Assembly: GCA_021732745.1 (NCBI GenBank)
Contig: JAKFUK010000002.1
Location: 434,001-498,000, forward strand
Reading direction: 5' to 3'
Length of the DNA stretch: 64,000 bases
Source of the DNA: Nevskia sp.
GTDB lineage: Bacteria; Pseudomonadota; Gammaproteobacteria; Nevskiales; Nevskiaceae
Below, in pieces: positions 23,919-32,882 of this stretch. Numbering within the stretch: position 1 is the first letter of the stretch; each line of letters starts with the position of its first letter. The notes under the pieces were generated by a model that was not told where the DNA came from, did no database searches, and saw only the letters and a list, made by a program, of their open reading frames with translations. A program made the position numbers and the translations under genes.

Positions 23919-26900
23919 TTGAGCACGCAGCCCACCCTGCCGATCCTGCTGTCGCCGCCGCTGCCTGCGGAGGCCGGATCGCGCCTGCACTGGACCGGTT
24001 TGCCGGGCGCATCTGCCGCACTGGCGATCGCCGAAGCCGCCGCCCGTCATGATGGCCTGGTGATCGCGGTCACCAATGGCGAGCAGCACGCCTACAAGCT
24101 CGAAGAAGAACTGCGCTTCTTCGCCCATCCGTCGTTGCCGGTGATGCACTTCCCGGACGCGGAAACCCTGCCCTACGACCCGTTCTCGCCGCATCAGGAG
24201 ATCCTGTCGGACCGGCTGGCCGCGCTCTATCTCCTGCCCTCGCAGACCCGTGGCGTGATGATCGTCACCGCCGGCACTCTGCTGGAACGGTTGCCGCCCA
24301 GAAGCTGGCTCGATGGCCGTGCGCTGCTGCTGAAAGCCGGCGACAAATTGCCCCCGCACGCCTTCCGCGAACGCCTGATCGCCGCCGGCTACCAGAGCGT
24401 GTCCGAGGTGCAGACGCAGGGCGAGTTCGCGGTGCGGGGTGCTTTGATCGACGTGTTCCCGATGGGTGCCTCGGACGCTTATCGGCTCGACCTGTTCGAC
24501 GACGAAGTCGAAACCATCCGCGTCTTCGACCCGGACACCCAGCGTTCGACGACCAAGGTCAGCGAAATCCGGCTCTTGCCAGCGCGCGAATTCCCGACCG
24601 ACAAGGCCGGCATCGAAACCTTCCGCCGCCGCTACCGCGAGTATTTTCCCGGCGATCCGGCACGTTCACGCATCTACTCGGAAGTGTCGAAGAGCCTGAT
24701 GCCGGGTGGCGTGGAAGCCTATCTGCCACTGTTCTTCTCGCCGGATACCGCCGCTGCCGCGACGATCTACGACTACCTGCCGGTGCACGCGCTGATCATC
24801 GCCACCGATGATCTGGACTTGGCACTCGCCGCCGAGTGGAAGCAGATCGAGGAGCGCTTCGAGCGCTATTCGGGGAATCTCGAGCGGCCGTTGATGCGGC
24901 CGGCGGATCTGTTCGTGACGCCTGCGACGGCGCTCGAAGAACTGGGCTATTACCCGCAGGTGCGGATCGCCGACGGAACCGCCACGGCGGACTTCGCCTG
25001 CACCCCGATCGCCGGCACCGCCGACGAACTCAAAGCCTTGCTCAAGGCCTCGACCAGCCGCGCGCTGTTCGTCGCCGAATCGGCCGGCCGCCGCGAAGCG
25101 CTGATCGGCTGGCTGAAAGGCCTCGGCATCCTGCCGCGCCAGTACGAGCGCTGGGCGGCGTTCGCGGCCGATGGCAACCGCTATGGCATCGTCCTCGGCC
25201 CGCTGCAGGACGGCCTCAATCTGCCGACCGCCAAGGTCGCGCTGATCGCCGAAGCGCAGGTGTTCGGCGCCCGCGCGCCGGTGTCGATGCGCAAGCGCGG
25301 CAAGGTGCGCGACCCGGAAACCATCCTGCGCGATCTGAACGATCTGAAGCTCGGCGCGCCGGTGGTGCATGTCGAGCATGGCGTCGGCCGTTATCGCGGG
25401 CTGATCCGGCTCGATGCCGGTGGCGTCGAAGCCGAATACCTGGTGCTGGAGTACGCCGACGCCGACAAGCTCTACGTGCCGGTCGCCAGCCTCAACCAGA
25501 TCCACCGCTACACCGGGGCCGAGGAACAGGCGGCGCCGCTGCACAACCTCGGCTCGGATCGCTGGTCGAAGGCGCGCGCCAAGGCCAAGGAGCGGGCGGC
25601 CGATGTCGCCGCCGAGCTGTTGCAGATCCAGGCCCGCCGGGCAGCGCGCGAAGGCATGGCGCTGCCGGTCAATGAAGACGCCTTCGCGGTGTTCAACGAA
25701 GGCTTCCGCTTCCTGACCACGCCGGACCAGCAGAAAGCGATCGACGCCGTGCTCGCCGACATGGCGCTGCCGAAGCCGATGGATCGCGTGGTCTGCGGCG
25801 ATGTCGGCTTCGGCAAGACCGAAGTGGCTTTGCGTGCCGCGTTCGCCGCTGCAGCCAACGGCAAGCAGGTCTGCGTGCTGGCGCCGACCACCCTGCTGGT
25901 GCAGCAGCACGAAAAGAACTTCCGCGACCGCTTCGCGCAGTACTGCGAAGCGATTGGCGAACCGGCCGGCACCCCGTCGATCCGCATCGCCGGCCTGTCG
26001 CGCCTGCGCACGGCCAAGGAGCAGAAAACCCTGCTCGACGACCTCGCCAAGGGTCAGGTCGACATCGTCATCGGCACCCATCGTCTGATCCAGGACGATG
26101 TCCGCTTCGCCGATCTGGGCCTCGTCATCGTCGACGAGGAACACCGCTTCGGCGTCCGTCACAAGGAAAAGCTCAAGAACCTGCGTGCCGAGGTTCATCT
26201 GCTGACCCTGACCGCCACGCCGATCCCGCGCACCCTCAACATGAGCATGGCCGGCCTGCGTGATCTGTCGATCATCGCGACACCGCCGAGCTCGCGTCTG
26301 GCGATCCGCACCTTCGTTTCCGAGTGGGATTCAGCACTCGTATACGAGGCCTGCTTGCGCGAACTGCGACGCGGCGGCCAGGTGTATTTCCTGCACAACG
26401 AAGTCAAGGACATCGAGCGTTTCGCCGCCGAAATCCAGACCCTGGTGCCCGAAGGCAAGGTCCGCGTCGCGCACGGCCAGATGCGCGCCAGCGAGCTTGA
26501 GCAGGTGATGCTCGATTTCTATCACGCGCGCTTCAACATCCTGGTCTGCACGACGATCATCGAATCCGGCATCGACGTGCCGACCGCCAACACCATCCTG
26601 ATCGACCGCGCCGATCATCTCGGCCTTGCCCAGCTGCATCAGCTCCGTGGTCGCGTCGGCCGCAGCCATCACCGCGCCTACGCCTATCTGCTGGTGCCGT
26701 CGCGTCGTTCCTTGAGCGACGATGCCAACAAGCGCTTGCAGGCGATCGAGGAACTGGGCGAGCTCGGTTCCGGCTTTGCACTCGCCACTCAAGACTTGGA
26801 AATTCGCGGTGCCGGCGAGCTGCTGGGCGAGAACCAGAGCGGCCAGATCGAGGAAATCGGCTTCACGCTGTATGCGGAAATGCTCGCCAATGCGGTCCGC

Positions 26901-27398
26901 GCGCTGCGTCATGGCCGGATCGCCGATGCTCCGTTCGGGCAAGCGCCCTGCGAAGTCGATCTCGGCTCCTCCGCGCTGATTCCGGACGACTACGTCCCCG
27001 ATGTCCACACCCGTCTGGTGCTCTACAAGCGCATTTCGGAGACCAAGACCGAGGACGCGCTGGAAGAGCTGAAGGTCGAGCTGATCGACCGCTTTGGTCT
27101 CTTGCCGCCGCAGGCCGAACGCCTGTGCGAAGCAGCCTTGCTGCGCCAGTTGGGCGAGTCGGCTGGCTTCATCAAGATTCGCGCCGGCGCCAAGACCGCG
27201 ATGCTCGACTTCGGGCCCCAGCCTGCCATCGAGCCGATCAAGCTGATCAAGCTGATCCAGACCCAGCCGCGGGTCTACAAGCTCGAAGGCCAGAAGCGGC
27301 TGACCATCACCGCACCGGAACTCGAAGATGCAAGCAAGCGCGCACCGCTGCTGACGGCACTGCTCGGGCGGCTGGTTGCGGCCCCGGCAAAACCGTAG
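23919..27398 (+). CDS. mfd: Transcription-repair coupling factor Mfd
   Basis: An 1159-residue Mfd, close to the 1148 residues of the E. coli protein. The N-terminal UvrB-homology region is followed by the RNA-polymerase-interacting domain (GAPVVHVEHGVGRYRGLIRL). The RecG-like translocase has the Walker A GDVGFGKTEVALRAAFAA, DEEHRFGVRHKEKLK and LTATPIPRTLNMSM. A C-terminal UvrA-binding domain closes the protein. Mfd removes stalled RNA polymerase and recruits UvrA. The start is TTG at 23919. The stop (CCGTAGGG) resembles the REPIN head seen elsewhere. It is convergent with recR with three bases between. Confidence 0.97.
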   Translation: MSTQPTLPILLSPPLPAEAGSRLHWTGLPGASAALAIAEAAARHDGLVIAVTNGEQHAYKLEEELRFFAHPSLPVMHFPDAETLPYDPFSPHQEILSDRLAALYLLPSQTRGVMIVTAGTLLERLPPRSWLDGRALLLKAGDKLPPHAFRERLIAAGYQSVSEVQTQGEFAVRGALIDVFPMGASDAYRLDLFDDEVETIRVFDPDTQRSTTKVSEIRLLPAREFPTDKAGIETFRRRYREYFPGDPARSRIYSEVSKSLMPGGVEAYLPLFFSPDTAAAATIYDYLPVHALIIATDDLDLALAAEWKQIEERFERYSGNLERPLMRPADLFVTPATALEELGYYPQVRIADGTATADFACTPIAGTADELKALLKASTSRALFVAESAGRREALIGWLKGLGILPRQYERWAAFAADGNRYGIVLGPLQDGLNLPTAKVALIAEAQVFGARAPVSMRKRGKVRDPETILRDLNDLKLGAPVVHVEHGVGRYRGLIRLDAGGVEAEYLVLEYADADKLYVPVASLNQIHRYTGAEEQAAPLHNLGSDRWSKARAKAKERAADVAAELLQIQARRAAREGMALPVNEDAFAVFNEGFRFLTTPDQQKAIDAVLADMALPKPMDRVVCGDVGFGKTEVALRAAFAAAANGKQVCVLAPTTLLVQQHEKNFRDRFAQYCEAIGEPAGTPSIRIAGLSRLRTAKEQKTLLDDLAKGQVDIVIGTHRLIQDDVRFADLGLVIVDEEHRFGVRHKEKLKNLRAEVHLLTLTATPIPRTLNMSMAGLRDLSIIATPPSSRLAIRTFVSEWDSALVYEACLRELRRGGQVYFLHNEVKDIERFAAEIQTLVPEGKVRVAHGQMRASELEQVMLDFYHARFNILVCTTIIESGIDVPTANTILIDRADHLGLAQLHQLRGRVGRSHHRAYAYLLVPSRRSLSDDANKRLQAIEELGELGSGFALATQDLEIRGAGELLGENQSGQIEEIGFTLYAEMLANAVRALRHGRIADAPFGQAPCEVDLGSSALIPDDYVPDVHTRLVLYKRISETKTEDALEELKVELIDRFGLLPPQAERLCEAALLRQLGESAGFIKIRAGAKTAMLDFGPQPAIEPIKLIKLIQTQPRVYKLEGQKRLTITAPELEDASKRAPLLTALLGRLVAAPAKP

Positions 27399-27401
27399 GG
27401 A

Positions 27402-28001
27402 TTAAACCGGCAAGCGGCCGCTCAAGGCGCGCGCCAGCGTGCCGCCATCGACGTACTCCAGCTCGCCACCCATCGGCACGCCGTGGGCGATGCGGGTCAC
27501 GGCAACACCCTTCGAGCGCGCGAGCTCGGCCAGGTAGTACGCGGTGGCTTCGCCTTCCACGGTCGGATTGATGGCGATGATCAGCTCGCGCACCGCACCG
27601 TCGGCAAGCTGGGCGGCGAGATTGTCGAGTCCGAGTTCGGCAGGACCGATCCCGTCGAGCGGCGAAAGTTTCCCCATCAGCACGAAATAGCGGCCGCGAT
27701 AGCCGCCGGTGTTCTCGACCGCGATCAGATCGGCCGGATGCTCGACCACGCAGAGCTGGCCGGTCGCCACCCGGGCATCGCCGCAGTACGTGCAGCGCGC
27801 GTCCTCGCGAAACATCCGGCAGCTCGGGCAGCGTTCGATGCCGGTCAGCGCTTCGGCGAGCGTGGTGGTCAGGAACGCAGCACCTTCCCGATCGCGATCG
27901 AGCAAGTGGAAGGCCATGCGCTGTGCCGACTTGGGGCCGACACCGGGCAGCCGGCGCAGGGCGTCGATCAATCGGGTCAGGCGCGGCGTGTAGGTGGCCA
28001 T
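27402..28001 (-). CDS. recR: Recombination protein RecR
   Basis: A 199-residue RecR. It has a helix-hairpin-helix N-terminus ([24 protein letters not shown]), a four-cysteine zinc site ([16 protein letters not shown]) and a Toprim domain ([28 protein letters not shown], with the later [12 protein letters not shown]). With RecO and RecF it loads RecA on gapped DNA. It is the third gene of the conserved dnaX-ebfC-recR set, although here a class D repeat of about 160 bases separates it from ebfC. Confidence 0.97.
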   Translation of the reverse strand: MATYTPRLTRLIDALRRLPGVGPKSAQRMAFHLLDRDREGAAFLTTTLAEALTGIERCPSCRMFREDARCTYCGDARVATGQLCVVEHPADLIAVENTGGYRGRYFVLMGKLSPLDGIGPAELGLDNLAAQLADGAVRELIIAINPTVEGEATAYYLAELARSKGVAVTRIAHGVPMGGELEYVDGGTLARALSGRLPV

Positions 28002-28032
28002 CGGGGGCTGCTGTTTGTTCGGAGGAAGCGAT

Positions 28033-28196
28033 TCTCACGCGGAGAACGCGGAGATCGCAGAGAAAAGCCAAGGCGTTTCACACGAAAGAACCGCAAAGAA
28101 CCTTGCTTGCCGGTGACGTGCTTTCTTTGTGTACTTCGTGAGAAAGCTGTTCTCGCTGTTGCCTTTCTCTGCGATCTCCACGTTCTCTGCGTGAGA
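28033..28196. repeat. Inverted array of 9-bp units (class D, copy 3)
   Basis: The left arm begins TCTCACGCGGAGAACGCGG. The right arm ends CGTTCTCTGCGTGAGA. Inner arms based on CACGAAAGAA and TTCTTTGTG are also roughly symmetrical. It splits the otherwise compact ebfC-recR junction. Confidence 0.75.
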
Positions 28197-28218
28197 AACG
28201 CTGTTCGCGATAAAAAGC

Positions 28219-28536
28219 TCAGAAGCTCATGCCCGGCGGCAGGTTCATGCCGGCGGTGACCTTACTCATTTTTTCCGCCGAGTGACGCTCCAGCTTCTGC
28301 GAGGCGTCGTTGATCGCGGCGGCGATCAGGTCTTCGAGGAATTCCTTGTCTTCCTTCATCGCTTCCGGGTCGATCACCACGCGACGCGCTTCGTGCTTGC
28401 CGTTCAGCGTTATCTTGACCATGCCGGCGCCGGACTCGCCAGTGATTTCGGTGGCGGCGATCTCGGCCTGCACCTGCTTCATCGTTTCCTGCGCCTTCTG
28501 CGCCTGTTGCATCAACTGCGCGAGCGGACCTTTCAT
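28219..28536 (-). CDS. ebfC: YbaB/EbfC family nucleoid-associated protein
   Basis: A 105-residue YbaB/EbfC protein: MKGPLAQLMQQAQKAQETMKQVQAEIAATEITGE, then VKITLNGKHEARRVVIDPEAM and a C-terminal helix with AAINDASQKLE. Proteins of this family bind DNA as dimers and coat the nucleoid. The position between dnaX and recR is conserved in most bacteria. A good Shine-Dalgarno-like GGAGAG lies just upstream. Confidence 0.95.
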   Translation of the reverse strand: MKGPLAQLMQQAQKAQETMKQVQAEIAATEITGESGAGMVKITLNGKHEARRVVIDPEAMKEDKEFLEDLIAAAINDASQKLERHSAEKMSKVTAGMNLPPGMSF

Positions 28537-28603
28537 GCGGCTCTCCTGATTCGGGTTGGGGTGGGCGTTCGCCAGACGATGGGGCGTGTCGCCACGGGTT
28601 CAA

Positions 28604-30355
28604 TCAATGCTGGGTCGGGTCGATCGGCTGGATCGAGCCGGCGCGCACCGTGGCACCGAACAGCGTGCGGAAGCTGGCGACCACCGGGTCTTGCTCGATG
28701 GCCTTTTCGGCATCGCGCTGGCGGTCGACGACTTTCTGATCGTCCAGTGCCGCCGGATGCAGATGGCCGGGTACGGCGACCGGCTCGACTTCGAGCTTCA
28801 GCACGCCCAGCTTGGCCGTCAGCGCCGCTTCGACCGCCGCGCGGCGTTCTTCGGTCTGCAAGTGCTTGGCTCGCGGATCGAGCGCGAAACGCAGTACGCC
28901 GCCTTCATGCGACAGCCAGGCGCAGTGACGGGCGAACTGGCGGGTCATGCCGTCGAGGCCGAGGGTGTCGACCAGCGCGTGCCACATCTCGGCGTTGCCG
29001 GCGGGTGCCGCCGGCGTTGGTGTTGCAGCGGCTTGCGGCAGTACTGCAATGCTGGCGGAGTCCCTCACCCCTGCCCCTCTCCTGAGGGGAGAGGGGTTGG
29101 CCGCCGCTGAGACGACAGGAGTGGGCACGATGATGTCGGCGGCGCGCGTCGGCGGCGCTGGTGCGGCTGTCGCCCAGGGCAGATCTGCAGCCGCAGCACG
29201 GGACGGCGCTGCCGATGACGTCGGCGCAACCGTCCGTCCACCGCCACCACCGGCAGGTGCAGCCGGCGCACTGTCATCGAGCCTCAGCGCGAACATCCGC
29301 AGCACGGTCATCTCGAAACCGAGACGCGGATCCGGCGCGTACGGCAGGTCGCGACGGCCGAGGACGGCGGTCTGGTACCAGAGCTGGACGTCGTCGACGG
29401 CGAGTTTCCCGGCCAGCGGCGCCAGACGCGGATCGTCATCGTCCTCGCCCGATCCGGGCAGCAGTTGCAGCATCGCGATGCGCTGCAGCGCAGCGGCGAG
29501 ATCGTTGAGCAGGGCCTGGAAATCGGGGGCCGATTCGTCGAGGCGGCGCAGCGCTGCCAAGAGTGCGGCGGCGTCGTGGGCAGCCAGCGCGTCGATGACA
29601 TCGAGCAGGTTGCGCCGACCGCCGGTGCCGAGCATCTCCTCGATCGCCACCGCTTCGAGTCTGGCACCGCCGGCAAACACCAGCGCCTGATCGAGCAGCG
29701 ACAGACCATCGCGCATCGAGCCATCGGCGGCGCGGGCGAGTTCGGTGATCGCCGCCGTTTCGAATTCGACTGATTCGTCCTTGAGGATGTCGGCGAGGTT
29801 GTCGCGGATCATCGCGACACTGAGGCGCTTCAGGTTGAACTGAAGGCAGCGGCTCAAGACGGTGATCGGCAGCTTCTGCGGGTCGGTCGTCGCCAGGATG
29901 AACTTCACGTGCGGCGGCGGCTCCTCCAGCGTCTTCAGCAGCGCATTGAATGCGCCCTTCGACAGCATGTGGACTTCGTCGATCAGGTAGACCTTGTAGC
30001 GGCCTCTAGCCGGCGAGTACTGGGCGTTGTCGATCAGCTCGCGGATGTTGTCGACGCCGGTGTTCGACGCGGCGTCGATTTCCAGCAGGTCGACGAAACG
30101 GCCGTCGTTGACTTCCTTGCAGGCCGAGCAGATGCCGCAGGGATGGGCGCTGACGCCGGTCTGGCAGTTCAGGCCCTTGGCGATGATGCGGGCAAGTGTC
30201 GTCTTGCCGACACCACGGGTGCCGGTCAGCAGGATCGCCGGGTGCAATTTGTCGCCGTCGAGCGCATGGGTCAGCGCCTTGACCACATGGCCCTGGCCGC
30301 GCACGTCCTCGAAGCGGCGCGGACGCCATTTGCGCGCAAGCGCGAGGTAGCTCAT
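28604..30355 (-). CDS. dnaX: DNA polymerase III tau subunit
   Basis: A 583-residue clamp-loader protein. It has MSYLALARKWRPRRFEDVRGQ at the start, the Walker A GTRGVGKTTLARIIAKGLNC, a four-cysteine zinc module (with CGICSACKEV), DEVHMLSKGAFNALLKTLEEPP, and clamp-loader domain III. A Pro/Ala-rich linker (about residues 375-465) precedes the C-terminal polymerase-binding domain. I saw no A-rich slippery site of the E. coli type, so a gamma form by frameshifting is not evident. The linker contains a translated palindromic repeat (29074-29096). The ATG at 30355 fits the family start. Confidence 0.96.
   Translation of the reverse strand: MSYLALARKWRPRRFEDVRGQGHVVKALTHALDGDKLHPAILLTGTRGVGKTTLARIIAKGLNCQTGVSAHPCGICSACKEVNDGRFVDLLEIDAASNTGVDNIRELIDNAQYSPARGRYKVYLIDEVHMLSKGAFNALLKTLEEPPPHVKFILATTDPQKLPITVLSRCLQFNLKRLSVAMIRDNLADILKDESVEFETAAITELARAADGSMRDGLSLLDQALVFAGGARLEAVAIEEMLGTGGRRNLLDVIDALAAHDAAALLAALRRLDESAPDFQALLNDLAAALQRIAMLQLLPGSGEDDDDPRLAPLAGKLAVDDVQLWYQTAVLGRRDLPYAPDPRLGFEMTVLRMFALRLDDSAPAAPAGGGGGRTVAPTSSAAPSRAAAADLPWATAAPAPPTRAADIIVPTPVVSAAANPSPLRRGAGVRDSASIAVLPQAAATPTPAAPAGNAEMWHALVDTLGLDGMTRQFARHCAWLSHEGGVLRFALDPRAKHLQTEERRAAVEAALTAKLGVLKLEVEPVAVPGHLHPAALDDQKVVDRQRDAEKAIEQDPVVASFRTLFGATVRAGSIQPIDPTQH
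29074..29096. repeat. Palindromic repeat inside dnaX coding sequence
   Basis: CCCCTCTCC (29074-29082) and GGAGAGGGG (29088-29096) form a perfect 9-bp stem with a five-base loop, preceded by CTCACCCCTG. This form is typical of dispersed intergenic palindromes in proteobacteria. Here it is read in frame as NPSPLRRGAGVRD in the tau linker. Confidence 0.65.
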
Positions 30356-30436
30356 CGGGATCGGAGGTTCGATGCGGGGGAGCCGCATTGTCGCGGATGG
30401 TGGCGAGGCGCGCCAAGCGGCGGCGCATGAAGCCTG

Positions 30437-30571
30437 TCTCACGCGGAGAACGCGGAGAGACGCAGAGAACAGCGAAAGGCGATCTCAAGCAAAGACGCTA
30501 AAGACGCGGAGAACATCAAACGCATTTCTCTCTGGCGCTTTTCTCTGCGTTCTCCGCGTTCTCTGCGTGAG
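30437..30571. repeat. Inverted array of 9-bp units (class D, copy 4)
   Basis: The left arm starts TCTCACGCGGAGAACGCGG and the right arm ends TTCTCTGCGTGAG, both in 9-bp steps. It lies in the 290-base gap between divergent dnaX and the epimerase gene. Nothing else is evident in the gap apart from expected promoters. Confidence 0.75.
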
Positions 30572-30645
30572 CTCGCTTTTCCCAACCCAGCCGCTGCCCA
30601 AGACCGACCGCGTAAACTCCGGCCTCCGCCACTGGAGTGCATTTC

Positions 30646-31638
30646 GTGACTGCTTCGCTACCTGCTCCGCTCGCCCCTGGACATGCGCTGGTCACCGGCG
30701 GCGCCGGCTTCATCGGCAGCCATCTGGTCGATGGCCTGCTCGCCGACGGCTGGCAGGTGACGGTGATCGACAACTTCGATCCCTACTATCCAGAAAGCGT
30801 GAAGCGCCGCCATATCGCCGCGCATCTCGATCACCCGCGCTACCGGCTGGTCGAGGCTGACATCCGCGAGGGTGCCAAGCTGAATTCGCTGCTCAACGAT
30901 CAGTACACGGTGATCGTCCATCTGGCCGCCAAGGCCGGCGTGCGCAACAGCTTGAGCGATCCGCTCGGCTACCAGATGACCAATGTCATCGGCACCCAGA
31001 ACCTGCTGAGCTTTGCGCACCAGCGCGGCATCAAGCCGTTCGTGTTCGGTTCATCGAGCAGCGTCTATGGCAACTGCCCGCGACTGCCGTGGAGCGAGTC
31101 GGACTTGGGTCTCACGCCGATCAACCCCTACGCCTCGACGAAGCTGGCCAACGAGCAGATGGGCTACGTGTATGCCGAAACCTTCGGGCTGCGCTTCGTG
31201 GGCCTGCGTTTCTTCACTGTGTTCGGCGAGCGCCAGCGGCCGGATCTGGCGATCCACAAGTTCGCGCGGCTGATGCTGAAAGGACAGTCGATCCCGGTCT
31301 ACGGCGACGGCTCGTCCGAGCGTGATTTCACTTATTGGGGCGACATCGTCGCTGGCGTGCGCGCGGCGATGGCATTCGCTTCCGACAAAGCGCAAGCGAC
31401 GTACGAGGTGTTCAACCTCGGCAATAACCGCACGATCGGCCTGCTGGAGATGATCCGGCTGATGGAAAAGGTGCTCGGCGTCACCGCGAAGATCGACTGG
31501 CAGGACTGGCAGCCGGGCGAGATGCGCCGGACTTGGGCGGATATCAGCAAGTCTCGCGCGCTGCTGGGCTACGAACCGGCGACCGACTTCGAGACCGGGC
31601 TGCGGCGCTTCGCCGACTGGCTGGCGCAGCAGCCGTAG
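30646..31638 (+). CDS. NAD-dependent sugar-nucleotide epimerase (UDP-glucuronate 4-epimerase-like)
   Basis: A 330-residue extended short-chain dehydrogenase. It has the NAD-binding motif VTGGAGFIGSHLVDGL, the Ser-rich catalytic strand FGSSSSVYG and the Tyr-x3-Lys pair in NPYASTKLANE. The pattern DNFDPYYPESVKRRH is typical of the UDP-glucuronate 4-epimerase branch, so a UDP-sugar substrate for surface polysaccharide is likely. GGAG at 30634-30637 suits the GTG at 30646; another GTG at 30637 is possible. The TAG stop lies in the GTAG head of a family A REPIN. A flippase-like gene follows. Confidence 0.88.
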   Translation: MTASLPAPLAPGHALVTGGAGFIGSHLVDGLLADGWQVTVIDNFDPYYPESVKRRHIAAHLDHPRYRLVEADIREGAKLNSLLNDQYTVIVHLAAKAGVRNSLSDPLGYQMTNVIGTQNLLSFAHQRGIKPFVFGSSSSVYGNCPRLPWSESDLGLTPINPYASTKLANEQMGYVYAETFGLRFVGLRFFTVFGERQRPDLAIHKFARLMLKGQSIPVYGDGSSERDFTYWGDIVAGVRAAMAFASDKAQATYEVFNLGNNRTIGLLEMIRLMEKVLGVTAKIDWQDWQPGEMRRTWADISKSRALLGYEPATDFETGLRRFADWLAQQP

Positions 31639-31791
31639 GGTGGGCAGGTTTCATCTGCCCACGCGGGTGCACGGCTTGGGCAGCCGCGAATCGGTCGTCT
31701 TTCGTAGGGTGGGCAAGCTTTATCTGCCCACGCGGGTGCAAGGATCGGGCAGCCGCGAATCGGTGGGCAGATGAGGCTTGCCCACCCTACG
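31634..31791. repeat. REPIN-like elements, family A, tandem pair
   Basis: Two left-hand units, each headed by GTAGGGTGGGCA, start at 31634 and 31703. They form a direct repeat of about 69 bases. Only the second has the inverted right hairpin (to CCCACCCTACG at 31791). The first GTAG supplies the epimerase stop. An ATG at 31771 inside the right hairpin is the apparent start of the next gene. Confidence 0.8.
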
Positions 31792-32739
31792 GTCACGGCC
31801 TGGTTGCTGAACCTAGGCGTCCTCGCGGCATTTGGCTTCGTTGTCGAGCATTTCTGGGGCTGGGGCCGGCTGCTGGCGCCCTGGGGGCTGATTGCCCCGA
31901 CGACGATCCTGCTCGCGATCGCCGGCATGCTCGCCAGCTACGCGCTGCGCGGTACCCGTATCTATCTGGCGGAAAAGGCGATTCCGCGCAACGCCTGGTT
32001 CACCTGCCTGCGGCTGATCCTGATCAACAACGCGCTGAACCTGATCCTGCCGGCGCGCGCCGGCGAGGTCAGTTTCCCGGTGCTGATGCAGCGCTGGTTC
32101 GGAATTGACCTCGCACAGGCCGCCGGCACGCTGTTCTGGCTGCGGCTGCTCGATTTGCATGTGCTGGCCACCGTCGCCGCCGCCTGCGCGGCCTCGGGCT
32201 TTCTGGCGCGGGTCGATGGCTTGTCGCATGTGGTCTGGCTCGGAGCTGCGGCCGCTGCGGTCTCGCCATTGATCCTGTCCGCGCTGCGCGCCCCCTTGCA
32301 GCGCCGGTTTGCGGCGCGCAGCGGCAAGCTCGCCGGCCTGATCGCGAAAGCACTGGCCGGGCTGCCCAACCAGCCGTCGGCCCTGGCGCTGGACCTGACG
32401 CTGACCTGGGCCGCCTGGGGCGTGAAGCTGGCCGCGCTCGGCGCGGTGCTTGGCCTGCTGGCGAATGTTTCATCGCTGGCCGGCACGCTCGGTGCCATCG
32501 GCGGCGATCTGTCGACGGTGCTGCCGCTGCACGCGCCGGGCGGCTTCGGCACCTATGAAGCTGGGGCGATGGCGCTGCTGGCACCGGCGTCGGGCGTTGC
32601 CGAACTTGGCCCGCTGCTGGCGGCGGCGGTCAACCTGCATCTGCTGGTGCTGACCACGGCGCTGATTGCCGGGGCGCTCGCTTGGCTACTGGGCGGTCGA
32701 TCAGCCCGTGCGCACGACGAATCGAACGTCAACCGTTAA
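31771..32739 (+). CDS. Lysylphosphatidylglycerol synthase TM-region-like flippase family membrane protein
   Basis: A 322-residue polytopic protein of the PF03706/AglD-like family: about eight membrane segments, with LRLILINNALNLILPARAGEVSFPVLMQRWF near residue 90 and LHAPGGFGTYEAGAMALL in the second half. Family members move or modify lipids, or partner with glycosyltransferases. It follows the epimerase in the same direction, consistent with envelope glycan work. The only nearby ATG lies inside the REPIN; a TTG at 31804 is the alternative start, and neither has a strong ribosome-binding site. Substrate unknown. Confidence 0.78.
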   Translation: MRLAHPTVTAWLLNLGVLAAFGFVVEHFWGWGRLLAPWGLIAPTTILLAIAGMLASYALRGTRIYLAEKAIPRNAWFTCLRLILINNALNLILPARAGEVSFPVLMQRWFGIDLAQAAGTLFWLRLLDLHVLATVAAACAASGFLARVDGLSHVVWLGAAAAAVSPLILSALRAPLQRRFAARSGKLAGLIAKALAGLPNQPSALALDLTLTWAAWGVKLAALGAVLGLLANVSSLAGTLGAIGGDLSTVLPLHAPGGFGTYEAGAMALLAPASGVAELGPLLAAAVNLHLLVLTTALIAGALAWLLGGRSARAHDESNVNR

Positions 32740-32862
32740 ACGCAAAGGCGCGAAGGCAACAGAAAGGACGCAAAGGAACAGCAAACCATGTCGGTGCGAT
32801 CTTGATGGCACGCCGCTTTATCGCTCGTTCTGTTCTCTGCGCCTCTGCGTTCTTTGCGTGAG
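32738..32862. repeat. Inverted array of 9-bp units (class D, copy 5, weak)
   Basis: The left half has ACGCAAAGG-type steps and the right half TTCTCTGCGCCTCTGCGTTCTTTGCGTGAGG. Symmetry is poorer than in other copies, suggesting decay. It occupies the gap between two convergent genes. Confidence 0.55.
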
Positions 32863-32882
32863 GCTCTGGCCTTAGCCCCAAC

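Noticed and set aside
28604-30355. Programmed frameshift site in dnaX
   Set aside because: No run resembling A-AAA-AAG was found in the frame, although a hairpin is present in the linker.
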